A stretch of 64,000 nt of DNA from Caprella mutica (taxonomy: Eukaryota; Arthropoda; Malacostraca; Amphipoda; Caprellidae), in NCBI GenBank assembly GCA_947561585.1, contig CANNZV010001046.1, positions 62,001-126,000 of the forward strand, given 5' to 3'. A program made the translations under genes and the position numbers. The notes beneath the pieces were generated by a model. That model was not told where the DNA came from and ran no database searches. It worked only from the letters and a program-made list of their open reading frames with translations. This document shows, one piece after another, positions 13,401 through 20,838 of this stretch. Position 1 is the stretch's first letter. Each line of letters opens with the position of its first letter.

Positions 13401-16400
13401 ATAATGCCACTGCATATTGAGGGAAAAGCTTGTAAGATGCGCCACGGTAACATATATGCATAAGGCTTCTAGGAACCTCGCACTGGAGTCCATGAGAAAG
13501 GACTACGTCAGAAAGGTTTGCAAGATTTTGCGACCTCGGTTGGAGAACGGTTGTATAACAAAAGTTACTTGATTTTACTCAAAATCTCACTCCTGGAAGT
13601 ATTTGAGATATGAAAGTCAAAATGTAAAAAGACTTTTATAATTTCAAAAAAGCAATAGCCCCATGTACGTTGTCTTTTTTCATATTTGTAACCCTCCATC
13701 ATCCCAGGTGGTGACCATGCTGGTGACGGTGGTGATCCTCTTCATCATCTGCTGGGCCCCCATCCTGGTGCTGAACCTCCTGAAGTCCTACGGGGTGATA
13801 AGACCCTACTCGATAGCCTTGAAACACGTGGCAACGGCAGTGGACCTGTTGTCCTACATCAACAGGTGAATAGTGGACACTTGTCCCACATCAACAGGTA
13901 AACAGGGGACCTGTTGTCCTACATCAACAGGTGAACAGGAAACTATTGTCCTACATCAGCAGGTGAACAGAAAACTATTGTCCTACATCAACAGGTGAAC
14001 AGGGGACACTTGTCCTACATCAACAGGTGAAAAGGGGACACTTGTCCTACATCAACAGGTGAAAAGGGGACACTTGTCCCACATCAACAGCTAAACAAAG
14101 GACACTTGTCCTACATCAAAAGACAAACAGGTAAAAGTGAGTCACTTATCTACATCAACAGGTAAAAGTAGAGTCACTTATCTACATCAACAGGTAAAAG
14201 TAGTGTCACTTATCTACATCAACAGGTAAAGGTAGAGTCACATATCTACATCAACAGGTGAAAGTAGAGTCACTTATCTACATCAACAGGTAAAAGTAGA
14301 GTCACTTATCTACATCAACAGGTAAAAGTAGAGTCACTTATCTACATCAACAGGTAAAAGTAGTGTCACTTATCTAAATCAACAGGTGAAAGTAGAGTAA
14401 CTTATCTACATCAACAGGTAAAAGTAGTGTCACTTATCTACATCAACAGGTAAAGGTAGAGTCACATATCTACATCAACAGGTGAAAGTAGAGTCACTTA
14501 TCTACATCAACAGGTAAAAGTAGAGTCACTTATCTACATCAACAGGTAAAGGTAGAGTCACTTATCTACATCAACAGGTAAAAGTAGAGTCACTTATCTA
14601 CATCAACAGGTAAAGGTAGAGTCACTTATCTACATCAACAGGTAGAGGTAGAGTCACTTATCTACATCAACAGGTAAAAGTAGAGTCACTTATCTACATC
14701 AACAGGTGAAAGTAGAGTCACTTATCTACATCAACAGGTAAAAGTAGAGTCACTTATCTACATCAACAGGTAAAAGTAGAGTCACTTATCTATATCAACA
14801 GGTAAAGGTAGAGTCACATATCTACATCAACAGGTGAAAGTAGAGTCACTTATATACATCAACAGGTGAAAGTAGAGTCACTTATCTACATCAACAGGAA
14901 ATAGTAAAGTCACTTATCTACATCAACAGGTAAAGGTAGAGTCACTTATCTACATCAACAGGTAAATATAGAGTCACTTATTTACATCAACAGGTAAAAG
15001 TAGAATCACTTATCTACATCAACAGGTGAGAGGTACCTGTTGCTCCATACCAACATTCTCTAGAGCACCTGTTGTACTGTGTTGTTAGTGTTCTAAGAGG
15101 TATTAGTACCACCATTAATTATACTGTGTGGTGTAATCTAACATAACAGATAATAAACAATACTCTTCTTATCGTGTTTCCTCATTCAGAGTTGACATTA
15201 AAATGACACTGAGGGGAAAATTCCACTATGAAAAATTACACTAATCAAAGTCCAATATTTTAAAATCAACCAGGAACTTTTTCCTAGCATTTCAAGTTAA
15301 TGATGAAAAGAAAGTAAAATATTAATAAATAAAAAAAAAACGGTTAGTAAGATGTATGCATGCAGTAGATAGAATGTCATTGTGAATAGTGCCTAAGAAA
15401 TGTTTATGGAGAGAAAAATTAGTTTATGGAGAGATGAAAATAAGAAGATAGATATAGGAAAGTTTATATATGAATATGGAGATGATCAGTTTAATAGAGT
15501 TACCTTAGGCAGATTACTCTTTAAACTGTTCATCTCCATGTAAATTTCATATAAACTTTCCTATATCTCTCTTCTTATTTTCTTTTTTCTATAAACAAAT
15601 TTCTTATGCACTATTCACATGGCATTCTCTCTACTGTGTGGATACATCTTACTACCCGTGTTTTACAATTAATTAATATTTTACTTTTTTTTCATCATTA
15701 ACTTGAAATGCTAGGAAAAAGTTCCAAGTTGATTTTAAAATATTGGACTTTGATTTGTGGAATTTTCCTCAGTGGGATATTCCCAGTGGAACTTTCCGTT
15801 GTGGAAATTTCCTCAGTGTAATATTCCTCAGTGGAACTTTCTGCAGTGGAATTTTCTGCAGTGGAATCTTCCACGCACCCTCTACCACTATCCCTTTAAC
15901 TCATGGGAGTAAATTCGCCCTCCCCCTCTTCCTTCTAATACATAAGTAATACCACTCCCCCTCCATACAATAACAAATCACCACCACTACCATAAAAGTC
16001 ATCTCAACAATATCAAAATTTCCTTCATTTGGTGCAATGTGTTTCTATTTTCAAATCAATAAGAGCTTGGCTCCGTTTGACTCATTTTTCTGGTCATTTC
16101 AGCTGCCTGAACCCATTAATCTACGGGTTTCTATCGCGTCACTTCAGAGAAAGTTTCCTAACGGCTACGAACTGCAACACAAAATCACGGACACCGAATT
16201 TCAACCCCTCCACCCAATTCTCAACCAGAATGTCTACTTTGAAACATCGCAATAGCAAGTATGTCGGATAGGACAATTCAACTGATTAAACTTAAGTTAA
16301 TTTGTCTAGTTAACAGCATATTATTTGATATCACACAACACAATTAATTATAAAAATTGTATCTAATAAATTATGTATATTAGTTGCCTAATAATACGAT

Positions 16401-19400
16401 GGGATATGATTACCTACTTTTCATCAAATTCAAATATGCTGAAAGTTGATTCAAAATTTGTAGGTACGCGTCTATATATATACAGATACGCGTTCATGGG
16501 TTATCAATAATTTGGAACACTATATTTTTCCCTTTTTTGTATCTTAAAAATCCAAAATATTGATCCAGGTTTATCATGCTGGTGTATATTCACTGTGAAT
16601 AGGTTTCTCTTGCTACTCAATTGTATATTTTCCTGCGCTATGACAATAACCCCCCGTTCAAAAAAAAACCGCGGTCAAAAAAACCCCGTGTAATAAACCC
16701 CTCAGACAAATACCCTCGGACAAAAAACCTCCAAGAAAAAAACCCCCGGTTGATAAAAAAAGCCTAATTCATTTTTATTAATTTTCATTTTTCTGATAGT
16801 GACAAAAATTATACTTTACCTTTTTTACTATAAAATAGGTATCCCTATTTCGTGAAATAATTGTCATATTTTTTTAAAAAATGTAATAATTATTGGTTTG
16901 CATTAATGAAAATGATTTAGGCTATTTTTATCGACCGAGGCTTTTTTGCACCGTTTTTTTTCCGGGGGGTATTTGTCAGGGGGGTTTATTGCACGCCTTT
17001 TGTCCTGGGGGTATTTTTGACTTTTTAACAAGTGAATTTATTTTTTTCAATGAATTATTTTGCACGTTTTTTTTGAACGCGGGGTGATTTTTGCACGGGG
17101 GTTATTGTCCTGGAATCATATTTTCCACTGTATTTCAGATTTATTTGATATTTAGGTAAATAAATTAACTAATTTTGAAAAAATTTGAAACTCGCTTACC
17201 AATACCTCTGAGATTTGGGTTTTTGGAGGAAGATGACATAATCAGAATAACTGGAAAATACCTCCAACAATCATAGCAAGTCCAATCGGGCTTTCAAGCT
17301 TCTGATAGAGAAGGACAGTCATTTAACTACATTTAGAGGAATCAGCATCTAAGCAATCCAGTTTCTACCCAAACCATTCGTCGCGAGTTCCATAAATCTG
17401 TACTCTACAAATGAGCCGCCTTCAGGAGGTCTCTGCTTCCTGCATGTGAAACGGATGATTTGGTACTGAGACTACAAAACGAGTTCTATATATCAATGGA
17501 AGCAAATAAAATTACCCTTTTTTTCGATTTCGGAGCGAGTTTACATATGAGAGCAGACTGTCTTTTTTCCATGGTGATGCATAGAAGAGGCTCTGTATAA
17601 TGGTTTGAGCGGCCATATCGTGGAGTTCTTTTGGTCCAACAGTTATTTTGCAAGGTAGGATCAGCAGCAAAGTTTACCTGAACATTTGTCGTATATTCTC
17701 CATAGCGAAAAGTCAGGAATTGCTTCCCTTCACTCTCCAGCTGGAGGAGATGGAGCTGATTTTAAAGGAAGAGTGGCAGAGAATTCAAATGGATGAAGTA
17801 AAGAAGTTTTATGATGAAATACCGAAACGTGTTTCAGCTGTTTTGAAGGTTTCATCATTCAATTCTATATTAAATAAAATTTATCCTAATTCAAAAAATG
17901 TTACAATTATTTTGCCCAACCCCTGTATATATACATAAAAATGGTATCATACAGGGTGGCGCAAAAAAAAAAAGGAAACCCATTTTCAAACTAGTTATTT
18001 AACAAACTATCAAAGCTGAAACTTTTCTAAAAACAAATTCTTATTCGTTTACTTTTTTGCATCTATCTTGATAATTTGTTAAGAGTTACGACGAAAATTA
18101 AACATCCTGCAGCGAATTAAAAAAAAGGTAAATAAAAAGGGCTTGCGCGAGGACAAAAAAAATACACAAAAAAGTTCATATTAGGTAGTATTTATTTCTA
18201 TATGGTATTAGTAAAAATTAAATCCCACTATTTTTTACTCAATTAACGTTTTGGTTATTGACTCTTTCATTCATGGAAATACATCTTCATCACCAATCAC
18301 GATATCTTCTACAAAATGTGCATTCATTTGCAGAAACCATTTTGCAAAATTTAGATGGTGCGGTAAATCAGTTCTAAGAGTTTGAGCATTACATACTTCT
18401 TCAAAGTATGATATCTCAAATCGTGTTTAACAATTCGGTGAAATGTCTCTTAAATGATATCTAATCCTTACCTTCTGATTCATATTTTTTGGTTCTCATT
18501 AAGCTGTTCATGAAAAAGATTGATGTTTTCATATGTATTCATTATTTTCTAATACGACCTGATCAATTTTTGAACTTATTAACAGTTGCCAATAAGGTTT
18601 TATAGTTGGTGGAAGTCTTTCCAGAAAGCATTGTTCAAAATGAGGTTGAACCTGTGTTAAGCTTCAAGTGTTTAAAAAAGTTGTCACAACAAAAACTCTT
18701 TGTTCTTTTGAAAGCTGCCTTTTGAGGGTTTTGAATTGAAGATAAAAATTAACGGCGAAATGATTTTATAAAGATACCAATTTTATCTCAAAAACCAACT
18801 ATTAATTGGTAGTTATTTTTTACTTTCTCTTAGTTGTTACAAAAAACGGTAGACTTTATATTTTTTACATCTATTTTAAATGAATTATACCTCTTATGAT
18901 TTTTTCCGTATATTTCGTCCTCGCGCAAGCCCTTTTTATTTACCTTTTTTAATTCACTGCAGGATGTTTTATTTTCAACGTATCTCTTAATAGATTATCA
19001 AGATAGATGCAGAAAAAGTAAACGAATATGACAGTATTTTTTAGAAAATTGCTAGCTTTGATAGTTTGTTAAATAAACTACTTTGAAAATGGGTTTCCTT
19101 TTTTTGCGCCACCCTGTATACTGTATAATAACATATTAAAAAAATAATACGTTAATACTCATAAGTGTCATTCTATATTCCTAACAATAACATGAAAAAT
19201 GTTAAGGTTCTGTTTGTATTCATTAAGATATCAAATAAATCATTGCCTGAAAATCACAGGGTGCCCCAGGGTCTCATTCTGTGTGCACTCTTGTTTATAC
19301 TTTATATTATATCTTACCTTTATAAATATATTCACTTTTTTAATCTAAATGTTCCTATCGTCTAAAGGCCTCAATTTTACCATATCTATTTAATTCATAA

Positions 19401-19512
19401 TTTATATAGTATTTTTTTTACATTTTTCAGCGTTCATTTTGATCCTAAAGGAACTTACACCCAACAAAAAAATGACTCTGGCCTTGAGAGAATTGAGAGT
19501 ACCGCTGTGTGA
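1337..19512 (+). CDS. Gene A: rhodopsin-family (peptide-type) GPCR, C-terminal 260 residues in six exons
   Basis: Join of 1337-1460, 2282-2478, 9667-9733, 13708-13865, 16103-16258 and 19431-19512. Every junction has GT...AG and the phases agree, giving one open frame to TGA at 19510-19512. Visible in order: the codon after the (E)R of the ERY motif followed by YYAILYPL, TM4, an extracellular-loop-2 cysteine in HWCVKNF, TM5, a lysine/asparagine-rich third loop, TM6 with CWAP, TM7 with SYINS and the NPLIY form of NPxxY, helix 8 (RHFRESF) and a Ser/Thr-rich tail ending STAV. These are class A receptor hallmarks, and the loop layout is that of the neuropeptide-receptor group (CCK, orexin, QRFP, trissin and galanin-like). 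I cannot choose the ligand family. The protein would sit in the plasma membrane and signal through G proteins. TM1-TM3 lie outside the window. The long introns are loaded with transposons and satellites. Confidence 0.85.
1485..1685. repeat. Decayed direct repeat, about 50 bp unit
   Basis: Four or so diverged units share a core like TTTTGGTAACAGAAAGCA followed by an ATTGTCCT-like segment. They lie just inside intron 1. No coding potential is seen. Confidence 0.5.
1766..2271. repeat. 14-bp pyrimidine-rich minisatellite ending at the exon 2 acceptor
   Basis: About 36 units of CTACCTACATCCCT with CATCACT and CACCCCT variants. The array runs almost to the 3' splice site of exon 2 (TTTCCTAG at 2281), so it forms most of that site's upstream pyrimidine-rich context. 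Variants in unit content may affect acceptor or branch-point choice; that is inference. Confidence 0.9.
2282..2478 (+). CDS. Gene A exon 2 of window: extracellular loop 2 and TM5
   Basis: The exon starts at GTT after TTTCCTAG, phase 0. It encodes the second extracellular loop with the conserved cysteine (SHWCVKNF), then TM5 (YVFVTILVLPVIIMGGAYAA) and the start of the third cytoplasmic loop. TM5 has the family proline. The donor is AT/GTGAGT at 2479, phase 2. Confidence 0.88.
2558..3782 (+). mobile_element. Foldback-like element, GGTATATTCCACCCC motif family, copy 1
   Basis: The left end (2558-2665) is an array of variants of GGTATATTCCACCCC, starting GGTTCTGGGTAAATTTC. The right end (3762-3782) is the same motif inverted, GGTGGAACATACCGGTCACC. 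A second copy in reverse orientation lies at 51256-52291, with matching ends and interior, for example the segment near 2790-2840 against 52040-52090. No transposase is present. Confidence 0.75.
2957..3150. mobile_element. Nested motif-array insertion inside the 2558-3782 element
   Basis: It begins near TTCTAGGACAAACGC and ends near the run of A after GGCCCCCGC. A counterpart lies inside the other copy (51660-51840), with arrays of GTTTTTGAC-type motifs. Its presence in both copies suggests insertion before they separated. Confidence 0.45.
3913..5322. repeat. 21-bp satellite in intron 2, about 66 units, with higher-order structure
   Basis: Unit AGTAAGCATCTGGTGAGTGAT. A variant block beginning at 4248 recurs at 4584 (336 bp, 16 units). 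A six-unit block marked by TAGTATGCATC recurs at 4961, 5087 and about 5213 (126 bp). Because 21 is a multiple of 3 the array is open in several frames on both strands; these frames are not treated as genes. Nearly every unit carries TGGTGAGT, a strong 5' splice-site match in the sense of gene A. Confidence 0.97.
5323..5715. other. AT-rich intron sequence, nothing recognised
   Basis: Very AT-rich, with no open frame or repeat of note. Confidence 0.5.
5716..6909. mobile_element. Foldback-like element, CCTACGGACAAAATG motif family
   Basis: 5726-6084 is a 15-bp array (CCTACGGACAAAATG, with TTC, CTT and CATAAT variants). After an AT-rich core, the inverted motif appears once, at 6892-6909 (GCATTTTGTCCGTTAGG). 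The left array includes CCTAACGGAC junctions that match the right end. The 15-bp unit gives spurious open frames on both strands. Confidence 0.6.
6910..7370. other. AT-rich intron sequence
   Basis: Contains ATTCATTC-type simple sequence at 7090-7240 and, at about 7320-7380, a fragment resembling the start of the dispersed GGTTTAACGTC repeat described at 53251. No gene is seen. Confidence 0.4.
7371..7580. repeat. Purine-rich degenerate tandem repeat, about 30 bp
   Basis: Repeated AAAGACTTAGAAGTTAAAG and AATAAAGACAAA blocks, six or seven diverged units. Confidence 0.65.
7938..8138 (+). repeat. Dispersed repeat, inverted partner at 21966-22150
   Basis: About 200 bp starting near CTGTCCGTCACACTAACC. 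It matches the reverse complement of 21966-22150 over nearly its whole length, including TTCAGATATCAGTTCAATAA. Probably a non-autonomous transposon; no boundaries were proven. Confidence 0.7.
8520..9140 (+). mobile_element. SINE-like element with internal tandem copies and a 3' hairpin
   Basis: The head has a tRNA-like A-box region (CACTCAGTAGAGCGC). The body repeats a block of roughly 110-130 bp three or four times: a CTTTGACC-rich stretch, then GACCAATCGTTCCACCAAG, then ACTTTTTGAGTTA. The end is a short AATA stretch and a hairpin-forming CCTTCCGCAAGATTGCGAAGG. This layout is that of tRNA-derived SINEs with a LINE-type tail. A convincing B box was not found. Fragments recur near 30105-30160 and 31060-31140. 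Confidence 0.55.
9277..9405. repeat. 19-bp minisatellite
   Basis: Six or seven units of GGGCTAAGTACACAGTGAA. It lies in intron 2, upstream of exon 3. Confidence 0.9.
9667..9733 (+). CDS. Gene A exon 3 of window: third cytoplasmic loop
   Basis: A 67-bp exon between TTTTCTCAG and CAA/GTGAGT. With the two carried bases from exon 2 it gives 23 codons reading SNRSVIDNKTNKEKNEN, then KEMEQ. This is a hydrophilic, Lys/Asn-rich third loop that leads directly into the QVVTML start of TM6 in exon 4. It is too short for a simple ORF search. It was found because both phases (2 in, 0 out) and both splice sites fit exactly. Confidence 0.82.
9819..10906. mobile_element. Non-autonomous mariner-like element, copy A
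   Basis: Bounded by TA. The ends are CAGGGTGGCGCAAAAAAAA and its inverse. The inverted similarity extends about 200 bp inward, including TGCAGCGAATTAAAAAAAGG on the left and its complement on the right. There is no transposase frame. A second copy lies at 17952-19116. Confidence 0.88.
11040..11390 (+). pseudogene. Mariner transposase relic, 5' part (DNA-binding region)
   Basis: Translation resembles the helix-turn-helix region of a mariner/Tc1 transposase: METKRIEVSNLL, KQTNIAKQLK, then after stops and shifts VYLVSQRLNNSKS, a GRPRK-like basic stretch, and KKIP-type sequence leading to RRSLRRTTLREILTH. Stop codons and frame changes make it non-functional. The frame is cut at about 11386 by an inserted hairpin element. 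The catalytic part continues at 12950. Confidence 0.75.
11386..11693. mobile_element. Hairpin MITE of about 308 bp inside the mariner relic
   Basis: The two ends are inverted copies of CACCCAGGTGTTTCGAGTTC. The interior is also largely palindromic (GCACTTTAGTG and CTATAGTTTG-like blocks and the AAAATGATGAG/CTCATCATTTT centre). No coding capacity. Confidence 0.85.
11694..12945. mobile_element. Foldback-like element, AGTGGAATTTTCC motif family, copy 1
   Basis: The left array (11700-11805) has six or more motifs such as AAGATTCCACTG. The right array (12853-12915) has the inverse, CAGTGGAATTTTCC. The core is AT-rich. The segment next to the left array (AATATTTTAAAATCGACTCG) matches the same position in the element at 15205-15893. 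Together with the MITE it splits the mariner relic. Confidence 0.65.
12950..13575 (+). pseudogene. Mariner transposase relic, 3' part (catalytic region)
   Basis: Reads, with stops and shifts, as the catalytic half of a mariner transposase. CDEKTFMVDLVF holds the first aspartate, MMLGVVASNGM follows, then KTVLNWLDTSMSFYPENFWP and SSDVNPFDFSIWVH holds the last aspartate. The tail resembles DYVRKVCK...RPRLENG. The usual QQDGAPAH is here LQQNEP, so the second catalytic aspartate is lost. The split frame and the lost residue show a dead copy. It sits in intron 3 of gene A. Confidence 0.8.
13708..13865 (+). CDS. Gene A exon 4 of window: TM6, third extracellular loop, TM7 start
   Basis: The acceptor is CATCATCCCAG. 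The exon encodes VVTMLVTVVILFIICWAPIL (TM6 with the CWxP motif), a loop with SYGVIRPYS, and the start of TM7 (ATAVDLLSYIN). The donor AACAG/GTGAA at 13866 leaves phase 2, completed by C of exon 5 to give the Ser of SYINS. Its GC content is clearly above the surrounding introns. Its last bases are copied many times in the array that follows. Confidence 0.92.
13866..15028 (+). repeat. 32-bp minisatellite made from the exon 4 end and its 5' splice site
   Basis: About 35 units of 32-34 bp. The first units repeat the exon end (GACCTGTTGTCCTACATCAA then CAG/GTGAA). Later units settle to CTACATCAACAGGTAAAAGT plus AGAGTCACTTAT. Nearly every unit keeps CAACAG/GTRAA, a usable-looking 5' splice site in the sense direction of gene A. 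Confidence 0.95.
15205..15893. mobile_element. Long foldback element, AGTGGAATTTTCC motif family, copy 2
   Basis: Two arms of more than 300 bp are inverted copies of each other, for example GAATAGTGCCTAAGAAAT (left) against its complement near 15600, with a short loop near 15510. The outer ends carry AGTGGAATTTTCC-type motifs, more on the right (15765-15875). It ends CAGTGGAATCTTCCACGCA, as at 11705. Confidence 0.88.
16103..16258 (+). CDS. Gene A exon 5 of window: end of TM7 (NPxxY), helix 8, tail
   Basis: After TCATTTCAG. It encodes (S)CLNPLIYGFLSRHFRESF, which is TM7 with the NPxxY signature and helix 8, then a polar tail rich in Ser, Thr and Asn. A good donor (AA/GTATGT at 16259) leads in phase 2 to exon 6. 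If it is not used, the frame reads five more codons and stops at 16269-16271, an alternative shorter tail ending KYVG. Confidence 0.9.
16272..16643. other. AT-rich intron 5 sequence
   Basis: No gene, exon or clear repeat recognised. Confidence 0.5.
16644..17116. mobile_element. Foldback-like element, CCCCCGTGCAAAAAA motif family, copy 1
   Basis: The left array (16644-16770) has units such as ACCCCCGGTTGATAAAAAA and CCCCTCAGACAAATA, starting GACAATAACCCCCCGTTC. The right array (16925-17112) has inverse units ending TTGCACGGGGGTTATTGTCC. The core is about 150 bp of AT-rich sequence. A second copy lies at 40391-40982. Confidence 0.82.
17255..17850 (+). pseudogene. Tc1-like transposase relic
   Basis: Fragments in shifting frames match the Tc1 order: SNRAFKLLIEKDSHLTTFRG, a FRFRSEFTYES stretch, a VWAAIS-like stretch, FGPTVILQGRISSKVYLNIC, and a C-terminus EEWQRIQMDEVKKFYDEIPK then RVSAVLK. 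The segment that should hold the middle catalytic region appears deleted. Several stops; not functional. The copy A/B type element starts about 100 bp downstream. Confidence 0.72.
17952..19116. mobile_element. Non-autonomous mariner-like element, copy B
   Basis: The same CAGGGTGGCGCAAAAAAA ends as 9819-10906, bounded by TA. Inverted arms of about 200 bp run to TTGCGCGAGGAC on the left and its complement near 18915. The interior is colinear with copy A, including TATCTTCTACAAAATG. No coding frame. Confidence 0.9.
19431..19512 (+). CDS. Gene A last exon: cytoplasmic tail and PDZ-type C-terminus
   Basis: The acceptor is a strong pyrimidine tract ending TTACATTTTTCAG. The first base completes AA+C (Asn), and the exon reads VHFDPKGTYTQQKNDSGLER then IESTAV and TGA at 19510. 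The frame agrees exactly with exon 5. The final Thr-Ala-Val fits a class I PDZ ligand (S/T-x-hydrophobic), which in receptors can bind scaffold proteins. The exon is short and 3.2 kb from exon 5, so it rests on splice sites, phase and tail composition rather than on a conserved domain. Confidence 0.62.
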
Positions 19513-20555
19513 AGAAGATGGACAGTTCTACTGATAAAAGAAGATGGACAGTTCTACTGTTAGAAGAAGATGGATAGTTTTACTGTTAGAAGAAGAGGGA
19601 CAGTTCTACTGATAAAAGAAGATGGACAGTTCTACTGTTAGAAGAAGATGGATAGTTTTACTGTTAGAAGAAGAGGGACAGTTCTACTGATAAAAGAAGA
19701 TGGACAGTTCTACTGATAAAAGAAGATGGACAGTTCTACTGTTAGAAGAAGAGGGACAGTTCTACTGATAGAAAAAGATGGACAGTTCTACTGATAGAAG
19801 AAGAGGGATAGTTCTACTGTTAGAAGGAGAGGGATAGTTTTACTGTAAGAAGAAGAGGGACAGTTCTTCTGTTAGAAGAAGAGGGACAGTTCTACTGATA
19901 AAAAAGATTGACAGTTCTACTGATAGAAGAAGAGGGACAGTTCTACTGTTAGAAGAAAATATGACAGTTCTACTATTAAAAGAAGAGGGATAGTTCTACT
20001 GTTAGAAGAAGAGGACAGTTCTACTGATAAAGAAAGTGGGACAGTTCTACTGTTAGAATAAGTGGGACAGTTCTACTGTTAGAAGAAAAGGGACAGTTCT
20101 ACTGTTAGAAGAAGAGGGACAGTTCTACTGGTAGAAGAAGATGGACAATTCTACTGTTAGAAGAAGATGGACAATTCTACTGTTAGAAGAAGAACGATAG
20201 TTCTACTGTTAGAAGAAGAGGGACAGTTCTACTGGTAGAAGAAGATGGACAATTCTACTGTTAGAAGAAGAACGATAGTTCTACTGTTAGAAGAAGATGG
20301 ACAGTTCTACTGTTGGAAAAAGATGGACAGTTCTACTGTCAGAAGAAGATGGACAGTTCTACTGTTAGAAAAAGATGGACAGTTCTACTGTCAGAAGAAG
20401 ATGGACAGTTCTACTGTTAGAAAAAGATGGTCAGTTCTACTGTCAGAAGAAGAGGGATAGTTCTACTGTTAGAAGAAGAGGGACAGTTCTACTGATAGAA
20501 AATGATGGACAGTTTTATTGTTAGGATAAGAGGGATATTTTTACTATTAGAAGAA
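19513..20555 (+). repeat. 26-bp minisatellite starting at the gene A stop codon (3'UTR)
   Basis: About 40 units of GTTAGAAGAAGATGGACAGT plus TCTACT, with GAGGGACAG and ATAAAAG variants. The first unit overlaps the stop (GTGTGAAGAAGATGGACAGT), so the array seems to have grown from the 3'UTR. The open frame at 20245-20460 is a product of the repeat. Confidence 0.93.
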
Positions 20556-20832
20556 TAGAATGAATTTGATATCAAAATGCTTTATATATTTTTATTAAGA
20601 TTGCTATACAGTAAGAGTAAAAAGTGCTGCAACTTTATCAAGAATCGTCGTATCATCGTGTGGTTTCTTTGGCTGATGCAGAATTTTGCCACTTAGAACC
20701 ACATTTTTCTGTTGTTTCTTATATTCATAATAGTTTTTCTACGTACAAGGGTTGTCATAAGTCAAATCGCTCTTTCCCAAGATATGCAATTGTTAAGAGA
20801 TATCAAAATGGGTTTATTTACCGAGTATAATA

Positions 20833-20838
20833 ATAAAG
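20833..20838 (+). terminator. Candidate poly(A) signal of gene A
   Basis: First AATAAA motifs after the 3'UTR array, in the stretch TAATAATAAAGAAATAAT and repeated a few bases on. Inference only; the region is AT-rich. Confidence 0.3.

Noticed and set aside
13866..15028. CRISPR-like look of regularly spaced repeats
   Set aside because: Units are contiguous without unique spacers, and the host context is a eukaryotic gene; the same applies to the other tandem arrays.
20624..20830. 68-codon open frame downstream of gene A
   Set aside because: Open but without a recognisable family, splice context or conservation evidence.
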